Shown here: piece by piece, positions 23,883 to 32,940 of the stretch
Layout of the letters: every line of letters begins with the position of its first letter
Numbering within the stretch: the stretch's first letter is position 1
NCBI RefSeq assembly: GCF_913777995.1
Contig: NZ_CAJYVE010000016.1
Coordinates: forward strand, 1 to 64,000
DNA length: 64,000 nt
Direction of reading: 5' to 3'
From: an uncultured Pseudomonas sp.
GTDB lineage: Bacteria; Pseudomonadota; Gammaproteobacteria; Pseudomonadales; Pseudomonadaceae
The notes under the pieces: generated by a model
Told to the model about the DNA's origin: nothing
Database searches by the model: none
The model's input: only the letters and a program-made list of their open reading frames with translations
Position numbers and translations under genes: made by a program

Positions 23883-26207
23883 TCAAATACGCCGTGCGGC
23901 GTAACGCTTGAGCATGCTCGGAACGTCCAGGATCAGTGCAATCCGGCCGTCGCCGGTGATGGTCGCGCCCGACATGCCCGGCGTGCCCTGCAGCATTTTG
24001 CCCAGCGGCTTGATGACCACCTCTTCCTGACCGACCAGCTGGTCGACCACGAAGCCGATGCGCTGGGTACCCACCGAGAGGATCACCACATGGCCTTCGT
24101 GCTGCTCCTCGAAGGACGCCGACTTGATCAGCCAACGCTTGAGGTAGAACAGCGGCAGCGCCTTGTCGCGCACGATGACCACTTCCTGGCCGTCCACCAC
24201 GTTGGTGGTCGACAAGTCGAGGTGGAAGATCTCGTTGACGTTGACCAGCGGGAAGGCGAACGCCTGGTCGGCGAGCATCACCATCAGCGTCGGCATGATC
24301 GCCAGGGTCAGCGGCACCTTGATGACGATCTTCGAACCCTGGCCCTTGGTCGAGTAGATGTTGATCGAGCCGTTGAGCTGGGAAATCTTGGTCTTGACCA
24401 CGTCCATGCCCACGCCACGACCCGAGATATCGGAAATCTCGCTCTTGGTCGAGAACCCCGGGGCGAAGATCAGGTTGTAGCAGTCGGTGTCGCTCAGACG
24501 GTCGGCGGCATCCTTGTCCATGACCCCGCGCTTGACCGCGATGGCGCGCAGCACCGCCGGGTCCATGCCCTTGCCGTCGTCGGAGATCGACAACAGGATG
24601 TGATCACCTTCCTGCTCGGCAGACAGCACCACCCGGCCACTGCGCGACTTGCCAGCGGCTTCGCGCTCGTCCGGCATCTCGACACCGTGGTCGACGGCGT
24701 TACGCACCAAGTGGACCAGCGGGTCGGCCAGCGCCTCGACGAGGTTCTTGTCGAGGTCGGTCTCTTCACCGACCAGCTCCAGGTTGATTTCCTTCTTGAG
24801 CTGGCGGGCCAGGTCGCGAACCAGACGCGGGAAGCGCCCGAAGACCTTCTTGATCGGCTGCATGCGGGTCTTCATCACCGCGGTCTGCAGGTCGGCGGTT
24901 ACCACATCCAGGTTGGACACCGCCTTGGACATGGCCTCGTCACCGCTGTTGAGCCCCAGGCGCACCAGACGGTTACGCACCAGCACCAGCTCGCCGACCA
25001 TGTTCATGATCTCGTCGAGGCGCGCGGTGTCGACCCGTACGGTGGTTTCCGCTTCGGAGGCCACCGGTTTCTCGCCCGCCGGAGCGGCAGCCGGTTTGGC
25101 CGCTGCCGGTGCAGGCGCAGCAGGTGCGGCAGGTGCTGCGGCACGGGCCGCCGGGGCCGGCGCAGGCTTGGCCGCCGGAGCGGGAGCCGGTGCCGGTGCG
25201 GGTGCTTCCGCTTTGGCAGCGGCGGCAGCAGGCGCCGCCACGGCCGCACCGCTGACGGCGGCTGGCTCGAACTTACCCTTGCCGTGCAGCTCGTCGAGCA
25301 GGTTTTCGAATTCGTGATCGGTGATCTCGTCGGAAGCCGCCGCACTGGCGGTCGGCGCGGCGGCCGTCACCGTCGGTGCCTGGGCGGCGACACCGCCGTC
25401 GAAGGAACCCTTGCCATGCAACTGGTCGAGCAGCGCTTCGAATTCGTCGTCGGTGATTTCGTCACCGCCCGGCGCAGCAGCGGCCGACGCTGCTGGCGGG
25501 GCACTCGGCGCGGACGCCGCTGTGGCCTTGCCGGCATCGAAATTGCCCTTGCCATGCAGCTGGTCGAGCAAGGCTTCGAATTCGTGGTCGGTGATCTCGT
25601 CGCTTTCTACCGCGCCCGCTGGGGCGGCTGGTGCGGGTGCGGCTGCCGCGGCATCGCCTGCAGGGCCGTGCAGTGCATCGAGCAACTGATCGAATTCAGC
25701 CTCGGTAATCAGGTCGCTGTCGTCGGCAGTGGCCTCGACAGCCTCGGCGACCGGCGTCGGCTCGCTGACCGGCTCGGGCGCGGCGACAGGTGCGGGTGCA
25801 GCAGGCGCGTCAGCCGACTCGGGTTCGGCGAGGCGCGCAAGTGCCTGCAGCAACTCTGGGGTAGCCGGGGTGATGTCGGTGCGCTCACGCACCTGACCGA
25901 ACATGCTGTTGACGGTATCCAGGGCTTCAAGCACCACGTCCATCAGCTCTGCGTTAACGCGTCGTTCGCCCTTGCGCAGGATGTCGAACACGTTCTCGGC
26001 GATGTGACAGCATTCCACCAGCTCATGCAGCTGGAGGAAGCCGGCGCCCCCTTTTACAGTGTGAAAACCGCGAAAAATTGCATTGAGCAAATCCGCATCG
26101 TCCGGTCGACTTTCCAGCTCGACCAACTGCTCGGACAGTTGCTCTAGAATCTCGCCGGCCTCTACCAGAAAATCCTGAAGGATCTCTTCATCGGCGCCGA
26201 AGCTCAT
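23883..26207 (-). CDS. cheA: Chemotaxis histidine kinase CheA with four linker motif repeats
   Basis: The 774-residue kinase has an N-terminal Hpt (P1) domain with phospho-accepting His49 in FRGFHTVKGGAGF. A low-complexity linker (about 120-390) follows, then dimerisation P3 (from TTVRVDTARLDEIMNMVGEL), ATPase P4 (LVRNAVDHGVE, DDGKGMD, GRGVGMDVVKT) and a C-terminal CheW-like P5. No recognisable P2 domain is present. In its place the linker carries four near-identical copies of EITDHEFEALLDQLHGKG, at residues 165-181, 203-221, 249-267 and 293-311, separated by Ala/Pro/Ser stretches. It lies between cheZ and cheB. Confidence 0.96.
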   Translation of the reverse strand: MSFGADEEILQDFLVEAGEILEQLSEQLVELESRPDDADLLNAIFRGFHTVKGGAGFLQLHELVECCHIAENVFDILRKGERRVNAELMDVVLEALDTVNSMFGQVRERTDITPATPELLQALARLAEPESADAPAAPAPVAAPEPVSEPTPVAEAVEATADDSDLITEAEFDQLLDALHGPAGDAAAAAPAPAAPAGAVESDEITDHEFEALLDQLHGKGNFDAGKATAASAPSAPPAASAAAAPGGDEITDDEFEALLDQLHGKGSFDGGVAAQAPTVTAAAPTASAAASDEITDHEFENLLDELHGKGKFEPAAVSGAAVAAPAAAAAKAEAPAPAPAPAPAAKPAPAPAARAAAPAAPAAPAPAAAKPAAAPAGEKPVASEAETTVRVDTARLDEIMNMVGELVLVRNRLVRLGLNSGDEAMSKAVSNLDVVTADLQTAVMKTRMQPIKKVFGRFPRLVRDLARQLKKEINLELVGEETDLDKNLVEALADPLVHLVRNAVDHGVEMPDEREAAGKSRSGRVVLSAEQEGDHILLSISDDGKGMDPAVLRAIAVKRGVMDKDAADRLSDTDCYNLIFAPGFSTKSEISDISGRGVGMDVVKTKISQLNGSINIYSTKGQGSKIVIKVPLTLAIMPTLMVMLADQAFAFPLVNVNEIFHLDLSTTNVVDGQEVVIVRDKALPLFYLKRWLIKSASFEEQHEGHVVILSVGTQRIGFVVDQLVGQEEVVIKPLGKMLQGTPGMSGATITGDGRIALILDVPSMLKRYAARRI
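25275..25715 (-). repeat. Four-copy peptide repeat in the CheA linker
   Basis: Within cheA, copies of a roughly 19-codon unit recur at spacings of 38, 46 and 44 codons. The consensus is D-E-I-T-D-x-E-F-E-x-L-L-D-x-L-H-G-K-G; copy 1 is more divergent (DLITEAEFDQLLDALHG). The last three share long DNA identity as well, suggesting recent internal duplication or conversion. The core resembles the N-terminal FliM peptide and the C-terminal CheZ peptide of this same locus. Confidence 0.9.
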
Positions 26208-26242
26208 GGGGGGTGCTCCCTAAAATTGACCGTCAATTGACC

Positions 26243-27028
26243 TTAGAAGCCAAGACTCGATAGCAAGTCGTCCACGTCATCCTGCCCGGAAACGACATCT
26301 TCACGTTTATCGGCATGAATCTGCGGACCTTCACCCTGAGCGGTATGTTTTTTCGGATCTTTTTCTGCCTGCATGGCTTCGTGATCATGCTCGATGCCAG
26401 CGAAACGATCGACATGGCTGGCCATCAGCACCAGCTTCAGCAGATTGCTTTCAACTTCAGTGACCAGTTGCGTGACCCGCTTGATCACCTGGCCGGTCAG
26501 GTCCTGATAGTCCTGGGCCAGCAGAATGTCATTGAGGTTGCCCGCGACCGCATGGCTGTCCTGCTCGGCTCGAGTCAGGAACACATCGACGCGACGCGCC
26601 AGGTCCCGGAACTCTTCGGCACCGATCTCGCGGCGCATGAAGCGACCCCAGTCGGCGCGCAGCACCTTGGCTTCATCGCTGAGGCCATTCATCATCGGCG
26701 CGCTCTGCTCCACCAGGTCCATGGTGCGGTTGGCAGCCCCTTCGGTCAGCCTCACAACATACGACAGACGCTCGGTGGCATCCGTGATCTGGGACACTTC
26801 TTCGGCTTGCGGCATGTGCGGATCGATGTGGAAATTGACGATCGCGCTGTGCAGCTCGCGCGTCAATTTGCCGACTTCCTGGTACAAGCCACGGTCGCGA
26901 GTCTGGTTGAGTTCATGGATCAGTTGCACGGCATCGCCGAACCGGCCCTTTTCGAGGCTGGCGACGAGTTCTTGCGCATGTCTTTTCAGGGTCGACTCGA
27001 AGTCACCCAGTGAATCTTTGTTATCCAT
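26243..27028 (-). CDS. cheZ: CheY-P phosphatase CheZ
   Basis: The 261-residue protein is mostly helical. It has the active-site segment LLAQDYQDLTGQVIKRVTQL (the DxxxQ Asp and Gln of CheZ) near residues 150-175 and the CheY-P-binding C-terminal peptide DDVDDLLSSLGF at its very end. It accelerates CheY-P dephosphorylation. It lies between cheY and cheA in the operon, and GAGGG precedes the ATG. Confidence 0.95.
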   Translation of the reverse strand: MDNKDSLGDFESTLKRHAQELVASLEKGRFGDAVQLIHELNQTRDRGLYQEVGKLTRELHSAIVNFHIDPHMPQAEEVSQITDATERLSYVVRLTEGAANRTMDLVEQSAPMMNGLSDEAKVLRADWGRFMRREIGAEEFRDLARRVDVFLTRAEQDSHAVAGNLNDILLAQDYQDLTGQVIKRVTQLVTEVESNLLKLVLMASHVDRFAGIEHDHEAMQAEKDPKKHTAQGEGPQIHADKREDVVSGQDDVDDLLSSLGF

Positions 27029-27048
27029 AGCACCCTCGCGGCATGCAA

Positions 27049-27423
27049 TCAGCTATTGACGCGCTCGAAGATCTTTTCGATCTTTTCTTGCAGGACTTGC
27101 GCCGTGAAGGGCTTGACCACATAACCGTTCACACCGGCCTGGGCGGCCTCGATGATCTGCTCACGCTTGGCCTCGGCAGTCACCATCAGCACAGGGATGT
27201 TCTTCAGGCGCTCGTCCTGACGGACATTGCGCAGCAGCTCGATCCCGGTCATGCCCGGCATGTTCCAGTCGGTCACCAGAAAATCGAACGCACCACTCTG
27301 CAACATAGGCAGCGCGGTCAGGCCGTCATCGGCTTCCGACGTGTTGGTGAACCCCAAGTCACGCAACAGGTTTTTTATGATCCGCCGCATCGTTGAAAAG
27401 TCATCAACGATGAGGATTTTCAT
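27049..27423 (-). CDS. cheY: Chemotaxis response regulator CheY
   Basis: The 124-residue single receiver domain begins [17 protein letters not shown], with acidic Asp7/Asp8, phospho-acceptor Asp52 in [10 protein letters not shown], the switch threonine in VLMVTAEAK and the lysine in VVKPFT. It carries the signal from CheA to FliM at the motor. I use the ATG at 27423 (GGA seven bases upstream). An in-frame TTG at 27435 with GGAGG at ideal spacing is an alternative that would add four residues. Confidence 0.95.
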   Translation of the reverse strand: MKILIVDDFSTMRRIIKNLLRDLGFTNTSEADDGLTALPMLQSGAFDFLVTDWNMPGMTGIELLRNVRQDERLKNIPVLMVTAEAKREQIIEAAQAGVNGYVVKPFTAQVLQEKIEKIFERVNS

Positions 27424-27657
27424 GTTCTTGTCCAATTCGACCTCCAAGCAGTCTTTAACGGGCCCGCTCCCCGGACCCGCTGTTCACTCAATACGAATAC
27501 AGCCCATCTTCGACCACACCCCTGACAGCCAAGTATCAGGACACGCACAAGACGCCCGCAGCCCCCCTCACGGAGTCGACTGACAGGCTCCTGCCTTGTC
27601 TGGATGCTTGCCTAACCTGATGCAACCGGTCTGAAACCAGAGAAAACCGCGAGCGCC
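27424..27657. other. Gap between fliA and cheY
   Basis: About 230 bases separate fliA from cheY, the largest gap inside the flhA-to-cheW run apart from flhF/fleN. I looked on the minus strand for a sigma-28 (TCAAG, about 14 bases, GCCGATAA) or sigma-54 site for the che genes and did not find a convincing one. There is no clear T-run terminator after fliA. Confidence 0.4.
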
Positions 27658-28398
27658 TCAACGCGCGCGCCATTCCCCCAGACGCCCCCGCAGACGCGCT
27701 GCACACTGGCTGTGCAACTGGCTGACTCGCGATTCACTGACCCCCAGGACCTCCCCGATCTCTTTGAGGTTCAGTTCCTCGTCATAGTACAACGCCAGCA
27801 CCAATCGCTCACGCTCCGGAAGATTGGCAATGGCATCGGCCAAGGCATTCTGGAAGCGTTCATCCTCGAGATCTCGGGAGGGCTCCAGCGAACCGCTGGC
27901 GCCATCCTCATGCAGCCCGTCATGTTCGCCATCCTGCAGCAGGTCGTCGAAACTGAACAGCCGGCTACCCAAGGTGTCGTTCAAGATAGCGTAATAATCA
28001 TCAAGACTTAACTGGAGTTCGGCAGCAACTTCATGATCTTTAGCGTCGCGACCCGTTCTTGCCTCAATTGCACGTATTGCATCACTGACCATACGTGTAT
28101 TGCGGTGCACGGAACGCGGTGCCCAGTCGCCTTTGCGCACCTCGTCGAGCATCGCGCCACGGATGCGGATGCCGGCGTAGGTCTCGAAACTGGCCCCTTT
28201 GCTGGAGTCGTATTTGGTCGAGACTTCCAGCAGGCCGATCATGCCGGCCTGGATCAGGTCCTCGACCTGCACACTGGCTGGCAGACGCGCCAACAGGTGA
28301 TAGGCGATGCGCTTGACCAAGGGTGCGTAACGCTCGATCAGTTCGTACTGTGAGTTGCGTGACGCCTTGCTGTACATCTGATAGCCGCTTGCTGTCAT
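27658..28398 (-). CDS. fliA: Flagellar sigma factor FliA (sigma-28)
   Basis: The 246-residue sigma-70-family protein has region 2 (LVKRIAYHLLARLPASVQVEDLIQAGMIGLLE, then ETYAGIRIRGAMLDEVRKGDWAPRSV) and a C-terminal region 4 helix-turn-helix (LNLKEIGEVLGVSESRVSQLHSQ). It directs transcription of late flagellar and chemotaxis genes such as fliC. The ATG overlaps the fleN stop (ATGA); the longer open frame upstream is a shadow of fleN. Confidence 0.96.
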   Translation of the reverse strand: MTASGYQMYSKASRNSQYELIERYAPLVKRIAYHLLARLPASVQVEDLIQAGMIGLLEVSTKYDSSKGASFETYAGIRIRGAMLDEVRKGDWAPRSVHRNTRMVSDAIRAIEARTGRDAKDHEVAAELQLSLDDYYAILNDTLGSRLFSFDDLLQDGEHDGLHEDGASGSLEPSRDLEDERFQNALADAIANLPERERLVLALYYDEELNLKEIGEVLGVSESRVSQLHSQCAARLRGRLGEWRAR

Positions 28399-29231
28399 TG
28401 GACCGGTCCTGCTGCGCTGGTCTGGTGAACAAGTCGCTCGACGAAGAACTCGAGATGCCCGCGCGGGTTGGCAGGCAGTGGCCAGGTGTCGACCTTCTGG
28501 GCGATGGCCTTGAAAGCCAGCGCACACTTGGAGCGCGGGAAGGCCTCGTAGACCGCGCGCTGCTTCTGTACCGCCTTGCGCACGCATTCGTCATAGGGCA
28601 CGGCACCGACGTACTGCAGGGCCACGTCGAGGAAGCGGTCAGTGACCTTGGTCAGCTTGGCAAACAGGTTGCGCCCTTCCTGCGGTGTCTGCGCCATGTT
28701 GGCCAGGACCCGGAAACGGTTCATGCCGTAGTCACGATTGAGCAGTTTGATCAGCGCGTAGGCGTCGGTGATCGAGGTAGGCTCGTCGCAGACCACCAGC
28801 AGCACCTCCTGGGCGGCGCGCACGAAGCTCACCACCGAGTCGCCGATGCCCGCGGCGGTATCGATGACCAGCACGTCGAGGTTGTCGCCGATTTCGCTGA
28901 ATGCCTGGATCAGCCCGGCATGCTGGGCCGGGGCCAGGTGCACCATGCTCTGCGTGCCCGAGGCGGCCGGCACGATGCGCACCCCACCCGGGCCCTGCAA
29001 GAGCACATCGCGCAGCTCACAGCGGCCTTCGATCACATCGGCCAGCGTGCGTTTGGGCGTCAGGCCCAGCAGGACATCGACGTTGGCCAGGCCAAGGTCG
29101 GCATCGAGCAGCATGACACGGCGCCCAAGCTCGGCCAGCGCCAGTGAGAGGTTCACCGAAACGTTGGTCTTGCCCACGCCACCTTTGCCGCCGGTCACGG
29201 CGATAACCTGTACAGGATGCATGCTGCCCAT
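28395..29231 (-). CDS. fleN: Flagellar number regulator FleN (FlhG), MinD-like ATPase
   Basis: The 278-residue protein has the deviant Walker A GGKGGVGKTN near residues 14-23, LDADLGLANVDVLLGL (Walker A' region) and LVIDTAAGIGDSVV (Walker B). It is the FleN/FlhG protein that counteracts FlhF and restrains FleQ to hold flagellar number low, usually one or a polar tuft in pseudomonads. The order flhF-fleN-fliA supports the call. An internal ATG nine bases in (MHPVQVIAVTGG) is an alternative start. Confidence 0.94.
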   Translation of the reverse strand: MGSMHPVQVIAVTGGKGGVGKTNVSVNLSLALAELGRRVMLLDADLGLANVDVLLGLTPKRTLADVIEGRCELRDVLLQGPGGVRIVPAASGTQSMVHLAPAQHAGLIQAFSEIGDNLDVLVIDTAAGIGDSVVSFVRAAQEVLLVVCDEPTSITDAYALIKLLNRDYGMNRFRVLANMAQTPQEGRNLFAKLTKVTDRFLDVALQYVGAVPYDECVRKAVQKQRAVYEAFPRSKCALAFKAIAQKVDTWPLPANPRGHLEFFVERLVHQTSAAGPVQ

Positions 29232-29346
29232 GTTATTTCTTTACCTTGTCATGCTTGGACCGAAACCACATTACGGGCTGCACGTTCCGTGTCGAACAAT
29301 GCCTGGCAGACCAGCGATGCAGACGCTTTTCTTTATTTTCCATCGT

Positions 29347-30693
29347 TTACCCCACTCGCTTGCCGGGGGTGTGATAGAGGTCGGCGAACATGTCCGCCAT
29401 CGCCTCCTCACTGGGTTCATCCTGCAGCTGCACGCTGACCGCACGGCTCACCAGTTGGTGACGCCGCGGCAGATGCAGGTCGTCAGGGATCCTCGGCCCA
29501 TCGGTCAGATAGGCCACTGGCAATTCGTGAGCGATTGCCAGGCTCAACACTTCGCCAAGGCTGGCGGTCTCGTCCAGCTTGGTCAGGATGCAACCGGCCA
29601 GGCCGCAGCGTTTGTAGCTGTGGTAGGCCGCAGTGAGCACCTGCTTCTGGCTGGTGGTGGCCAGCACCAGGTAATTGCGGGCGCGGATGCCACGCCCGGC
29701 CAGGCTCTCCAGTTGCATGCGCAGGGCCGGATCGCTGGCCTGCAGGCCGGCGGTATCGATCAGCACCACGCGCTTGCGAATCAGCGGCTCCAGGGCCTGG
29801 GCCAATGACTGCCCGGGATCGACATGAGTGACCGGCACATTGAGGATTCGCCCGAGGGTCTTGAGCTGCTCCTGGGCACCGATACGGAAGCTGTCCATGC
29901 TCACCAGCGCGACGTTCTGCGCGCCGTACTTGAGCACGTAGCGTGCCGCCAGCTTGGCCAGGGTGGTGGTCTTGCCCATGCCGGCCGGGCCGACCATGGC
30001 GATCACACCGCCCTCTTCCAGAGGCTCGATCTCCGGCACGCTGATCATCCGCGCCAGGTGGGCAAGCAGCATGCGCCAGGCATGCTTGGGATCGTCGATT
30101 TCCGCCACCATGTCCAGCAGGTCGCGCGACAGCGGGCCGGACAGCCCGACACGCTGCAGCCTGCGCCACAGGTTGGCCTGTTGCGGACGGCTGCCTTGCA
30201 GTTGGGTCCAGGCCAGCGAGCCGAGCTGGACTTCCAGCAGTTCGCGCAGACCATTGAGTTCCGAACGCATCGATTCGAATACGCGCTGGCTGATGGCCTG
30301 CTCCGCTGCCGACGGCGACGGCGACGGCGCAGGTGCAGCCGCGACAGGAGGACGCGGCAGCTCTTCGAGGGTCGGTTCGATGTGCTTGTCGGTGGCGCTC
30401 AGCGGCAGGCCGGAGAACAGCTGGCGGTTGGTCGCCGCATCGGCCTCGCTACGGCTGCCGAGCTCGGCCTGCGCGGAAACGATGCGCGACTGGGTCTTGC
30501 GCAGCTCGTCTTCGAGTTCCATGTTCGGCACACGCGGGGCCAGGGCGGACAGTTTGTAATCCAGGGCAGCAGTCAGCTCGACACCGCCGGCGATACGCCG
30601 GTTGCCGATGATGGCCGCTTCGGCGCCCAGCTCATCACGAACCAGTTTCATGGCTTGACGCATATCGGCGGCGAAAAAACGCTTAACTTGCAT
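29347..30693 (-). CDS. flhF: Signal-recognition-type GTPase FlhF
   Basis: The 448-residue protein begins MQVKRFFAADMRQAMKLVRDELG, the conserved FlhF B-domain. A variable N-domain follows and then the SRP GTPase G domain with GPAGMGKTTTLAKLAARY (P-loop), VLIDTAGL and TKLDE. It marks the pole where the flagellum is built. It begins 11 bases after the flhA stop. The residues before the G domain (about 110-140) are Ala/Pro/Ser-rich and poorly conserved. Confidence 0.95.
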   Translation of the reverse strand: MQVKRFFAADMRQAMKLVRDELGAEAAIIGNRRIAGGVELTAALDYKLSALAPRVPNMELEDELRKTQSRIVSAQAELGSRSEADAATNRQLFSGLPLSATDKHIEPTLEELPRPPVAAAPAPSPSPSAAEQAISQRVFESMRSELNGLRELLEVQLGSLAWTQLQGSRPQQANLWRRLQRVGLSGPLSRDLLDMVAEIDDPKHAWRMLLAHLARMISVPEIEPLEEGGVIAMVGPAGMGKTTTLAKLAARYVLKYGAQNVALVSMDSFRIGAQEQLKTLGRILNVPVTHVDPGQSLAQALEPLIRKRVVLIDTAGLQASDPALRMQLESLAGRGIRARNYLVLATTSQKQVLTAAYHSYKRCGLAGCILTKLDETASLGEVLSLAIAHELPVAYLTDGPRIPDDLHLPRRHQLVSRAVSVQLQDEPSEEAMADMFADLYHTPGKRVG

Positions 30694-30704
30694 GACTCAC
30701 TACC

Positions 30705-32834
30705 TCAGCCATTTGGCCCGACAGTCGCTACGATGGTGACCTGCTTGTTATCAGGGATCTCCTGATACGCCAGAACATGCATGTTCGGTACAGCCAATCG
30801 TCCAAATCGTGACAGCATGGCCCGGATCGGGCCCGCCACCAACAGAATCACCGGAGAACCCTGCATTTCCTGACGCTGGGCCGCCTCAATCAACGAACGC
30901 TGGAGCTTTTCAGCCATGCTCGGTTCGAGAAGAACGCCTTCTTCCTGACCCTGACCAGCCTTCTGCATACTATTTAGCAATATCTGTTCCAACCTTGGCT
31001 CCAAGGTAATCACAGGCAGCTCTGTCTCAGTACCTACAATGCTTTGCACGATGGCACGGCTCAGACCGACCCGGACCACCGCCACCAGAGCGGCGGTATC
31101 TTGACTCTTGCCGGCGTTATTGGCGATCGCCTCGGCAATGGTGCGGATGTCACGCACCGGCACGTGCTCGGCCAGCAACGCCTGCAATACATTGAGCAGC
31201 GCCGACAACGACAGCACGCCCGGTACCAGCTCCTCGGCCAGCTTCGGAGAGCTCTTGGCCAGCAGCTGCATCAGTTGCTGGACCTCCTCGTGACCGATCA
31301 GCTCATGAGAGTGCTTGTAGAGAATCTGGTTCAGGTGGGTGGCCACGACCGTACTGGCATCGACCACGGTGTAGCCCAGCGACTGGGCCTGGGCGCGCTG
31401 GCTGATCTCGATCCATACCGCCTCCAGGCCGAACGCCGGGTCACGGGCGGTGATGCCGTTGAGCGTGCCGAATACCTGACCGGGGTTGATGGCCAGCTCG
31501 CGGTCCGGGTAGATCTCCGCCTCGGCGAGAATCACCCCCATCAACGTCAGGCGATAGGCGCTCGGCGCCAGGTCGAGGTTGTCGCGAATGTGCACGGTGG
31601 GCATCAGGAAGCCCAGCTCCTGCGACAGTTTTTTGCGCACCCCCTTGATCCGCGCCAGCAGCTGCCCGCCCTGGTTGCGGTCCACCAACGGAATCAGGCG
31701 GTAGCCAACCTCCAGGCCGATGATGTCGACGGGGGTCACGTCATCCCAACCCAGCTCCTTGGATTCCTGAGCACGCACCGGTGAAGGCAGCATGTCCTGC
31801 TGGCGTTGCACCTCGGCCAGGGCCACGGCCTTGGCCTTTTGATCGCGGCGCCACAGCCAGTAGGCCATACCGGCGGCGATGCCACCCAGGCCGATGAAAG
31901 CGAAATGCGGCATGCCGGGCACCAGGCCCATGACGATCATGATCGCCCCGGACACCGCCAGCGCCTTATAGGAAGAAAACATCTGGCGGTTGATCTGCTT
32001 GCCCATCTCTTCCGAACCGGAAGCACGGGTGACCATGATCGCCGCGGCAGTGGACAGCAGCAGTGATGGCAATTGCGCCACCAAACCGTCACCGATGGCC
32101 AGCAGGGTATAGACCCGGCCAGCTTCAGCGAACGGCATGCCGTGCTGCAGCATCCCCACCAGCATGCCGCCGATCAGGTTGATGAACAGGATCAGCAGGC
32201 CGGCGATGGCGTCGCCGCGCACGAACTTGCTGGCACCATCCATCGAACCGTAGAACTCGGCCTCGGCGGCCACTTCCGAACGCCGCGTCTTGGCCTGGTT
32301 CTGGTCGATCAGGCCGGCGTTGAGGTCGGCGTCGATGGCCATCTGCTTGCCGGGCATGGCGTCCAGGGTGAAACGCGCACTGACCTCGGAGATACGCCCA
32401 GCACCCTTGGTGATGACCACGAAGTTGATGATCATCAGGATGGCAAACACCACGATCCCGACCACATAGTTGCCGCCGATCACCACTTCACCGAAAGCCT
32501 GGATCACCTTGCCGGCGGCGTCGTGACCGTCCTGGCCGTGCAGCATGACCACTCGGGTGGAGGCCACGTTGAGCGCCAGGCGCAGCAGCGTGGCGACCAG
32601 CAGAATGGTCGGGAACACGGAGAAATCCAGCGGCCGCATGGCATAGACGCAGACCAGCAGCACGACGATGGACAAGGCGATATTGAAGGTGAAGAACACG
32701 TCGAGCAGGAACGGTGGCATCGGCAGCATCATCATCGCCATCAATGCCAGCAACAAGATCGGCACACCCAGCTGCCCACGGCCCAGGCCCGCGAGATTGT
32801 TGCGTGCGTTACTGATTAACTGAGTGCGATCCAC
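30705..32834 (-). CDS. flhA: Flagellar type III export protein FlhA
   Basis: The 709-residue protein has about eight N-terminal transmembrane helices, the conserved FHIPEP-family loop (TLDAMPGKQMAIDADLNAGLI) and a large cytoplasmic C-domain that docks chaperone-substrate complexes. It starts with GTG (AGGATA upstream). It is separated from flhB by 106 bases containing a sigma-54-like promoter, so it probably begins a new transcription unit flhA-flhF-fleN-fliA. Confidence 0.96.
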   Translation of the reverse strand: MDRTQLISNARNNLAGLGRGQLGVPILLLALMAMMMLPMPPFLLDVFFTFNIALSIVVLLVCVYAMRPLDFSVFPTILLVATLLRLALNVASTRVVMLHGQDGHDAAGKVIQAFGEVVIGGNYVVGIVVFAILMIINFVVITKGAGRISEVSARFTLDAMPGKQMAIDADLNAGLIDQNQAKTRRSEVAAEAEFYGSMDGASKFVRGDAIAGLLILFINLIGGMLVGMLQHGMPFAEAGRVYTLLAIGDGLVAQLPSLLLSTAAAIMVTRASGSEEMGKQINRQMFSSYKALAVSGAIMIVMGLVPGMPHFAFIGLGGIAAGMAYWLWRRDQKAKAVALAEVQRQQDMLPSPVRAQESKELGWDDVTPVDIIGLEVGYRLIPLVDRNQGGQLLARIKGVRKKLSQELGFLMPTVHIRDNLDLAPSAYRLTLMGVILAEAEIYPDRELAINPGQVFGTLNGITARDPAFGLEAVWIEISQRAQAQSLGYTVVDASTVVATHLNQILYKHSHELIGHEEVQQLMQLLAKSSPKLAEELVPGVLSLSALLNVLQALLAEHVPVRDIRTIAEAIANNAGKSQDTAALVAVVRVGLSRAIVQSIVGTETELPVITLEPRLEQILLNSMQKAGQGQEEGVLLEPSMAEKLQRSLIEAAQRQEMQGSPVILLVAGPIRAMLSRFGRLAVPNMHVLAYQEIPDNKQVTIVATVGPNG

Positions 32835-32894
32835 CGGTTATATCCTGCATCAGACCAAAACTTTGACGCCCTGCGCGCCCTGGTCTGACTCATT

Positions 32895-32909
32895 GCAAGA
32901 AGCTGTCCA
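32895..32909 (-). promoter_or_regulatory. Probable sigma-54 (-24/-12) promoter of flhA
   Basis: On the minus strand TGGACAGCTTCTTGC has GG and GC at the correct 10-base separation and TTGC intact; the -24 box departs from TGGCAC in the last three positions. It lies about 60 bases before the flhA GTG. Confidence 0.55.
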
Positions 32910-32940
32910 ACTTTGCGGCCTCGATGAGCCGACGCCCGCA

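Noticed and set aside
25275..25715. CheA repeats as an assembly or sequencing artefact
   Set aside because: The copies differ in sequence and spacing, and the frame is maintained through all of them.
22701..26147. 1148-codon open frame on the plus strand
   Set aside because: It is exactly antisense to cheB and cheA. Long antisense frames are common in GC-rich genomes, its translation is rich in His/Arg/Gly/Gln without any domain, and the minus-strand genes have clear families.
27424..27657. Sigma-28 promoter for cheYZ
   Set aside because: I searched the minus strand of the gap for TCAAG/TAAAG about 14 bases from a GCCGATAA-like box and found no acceptable pair.
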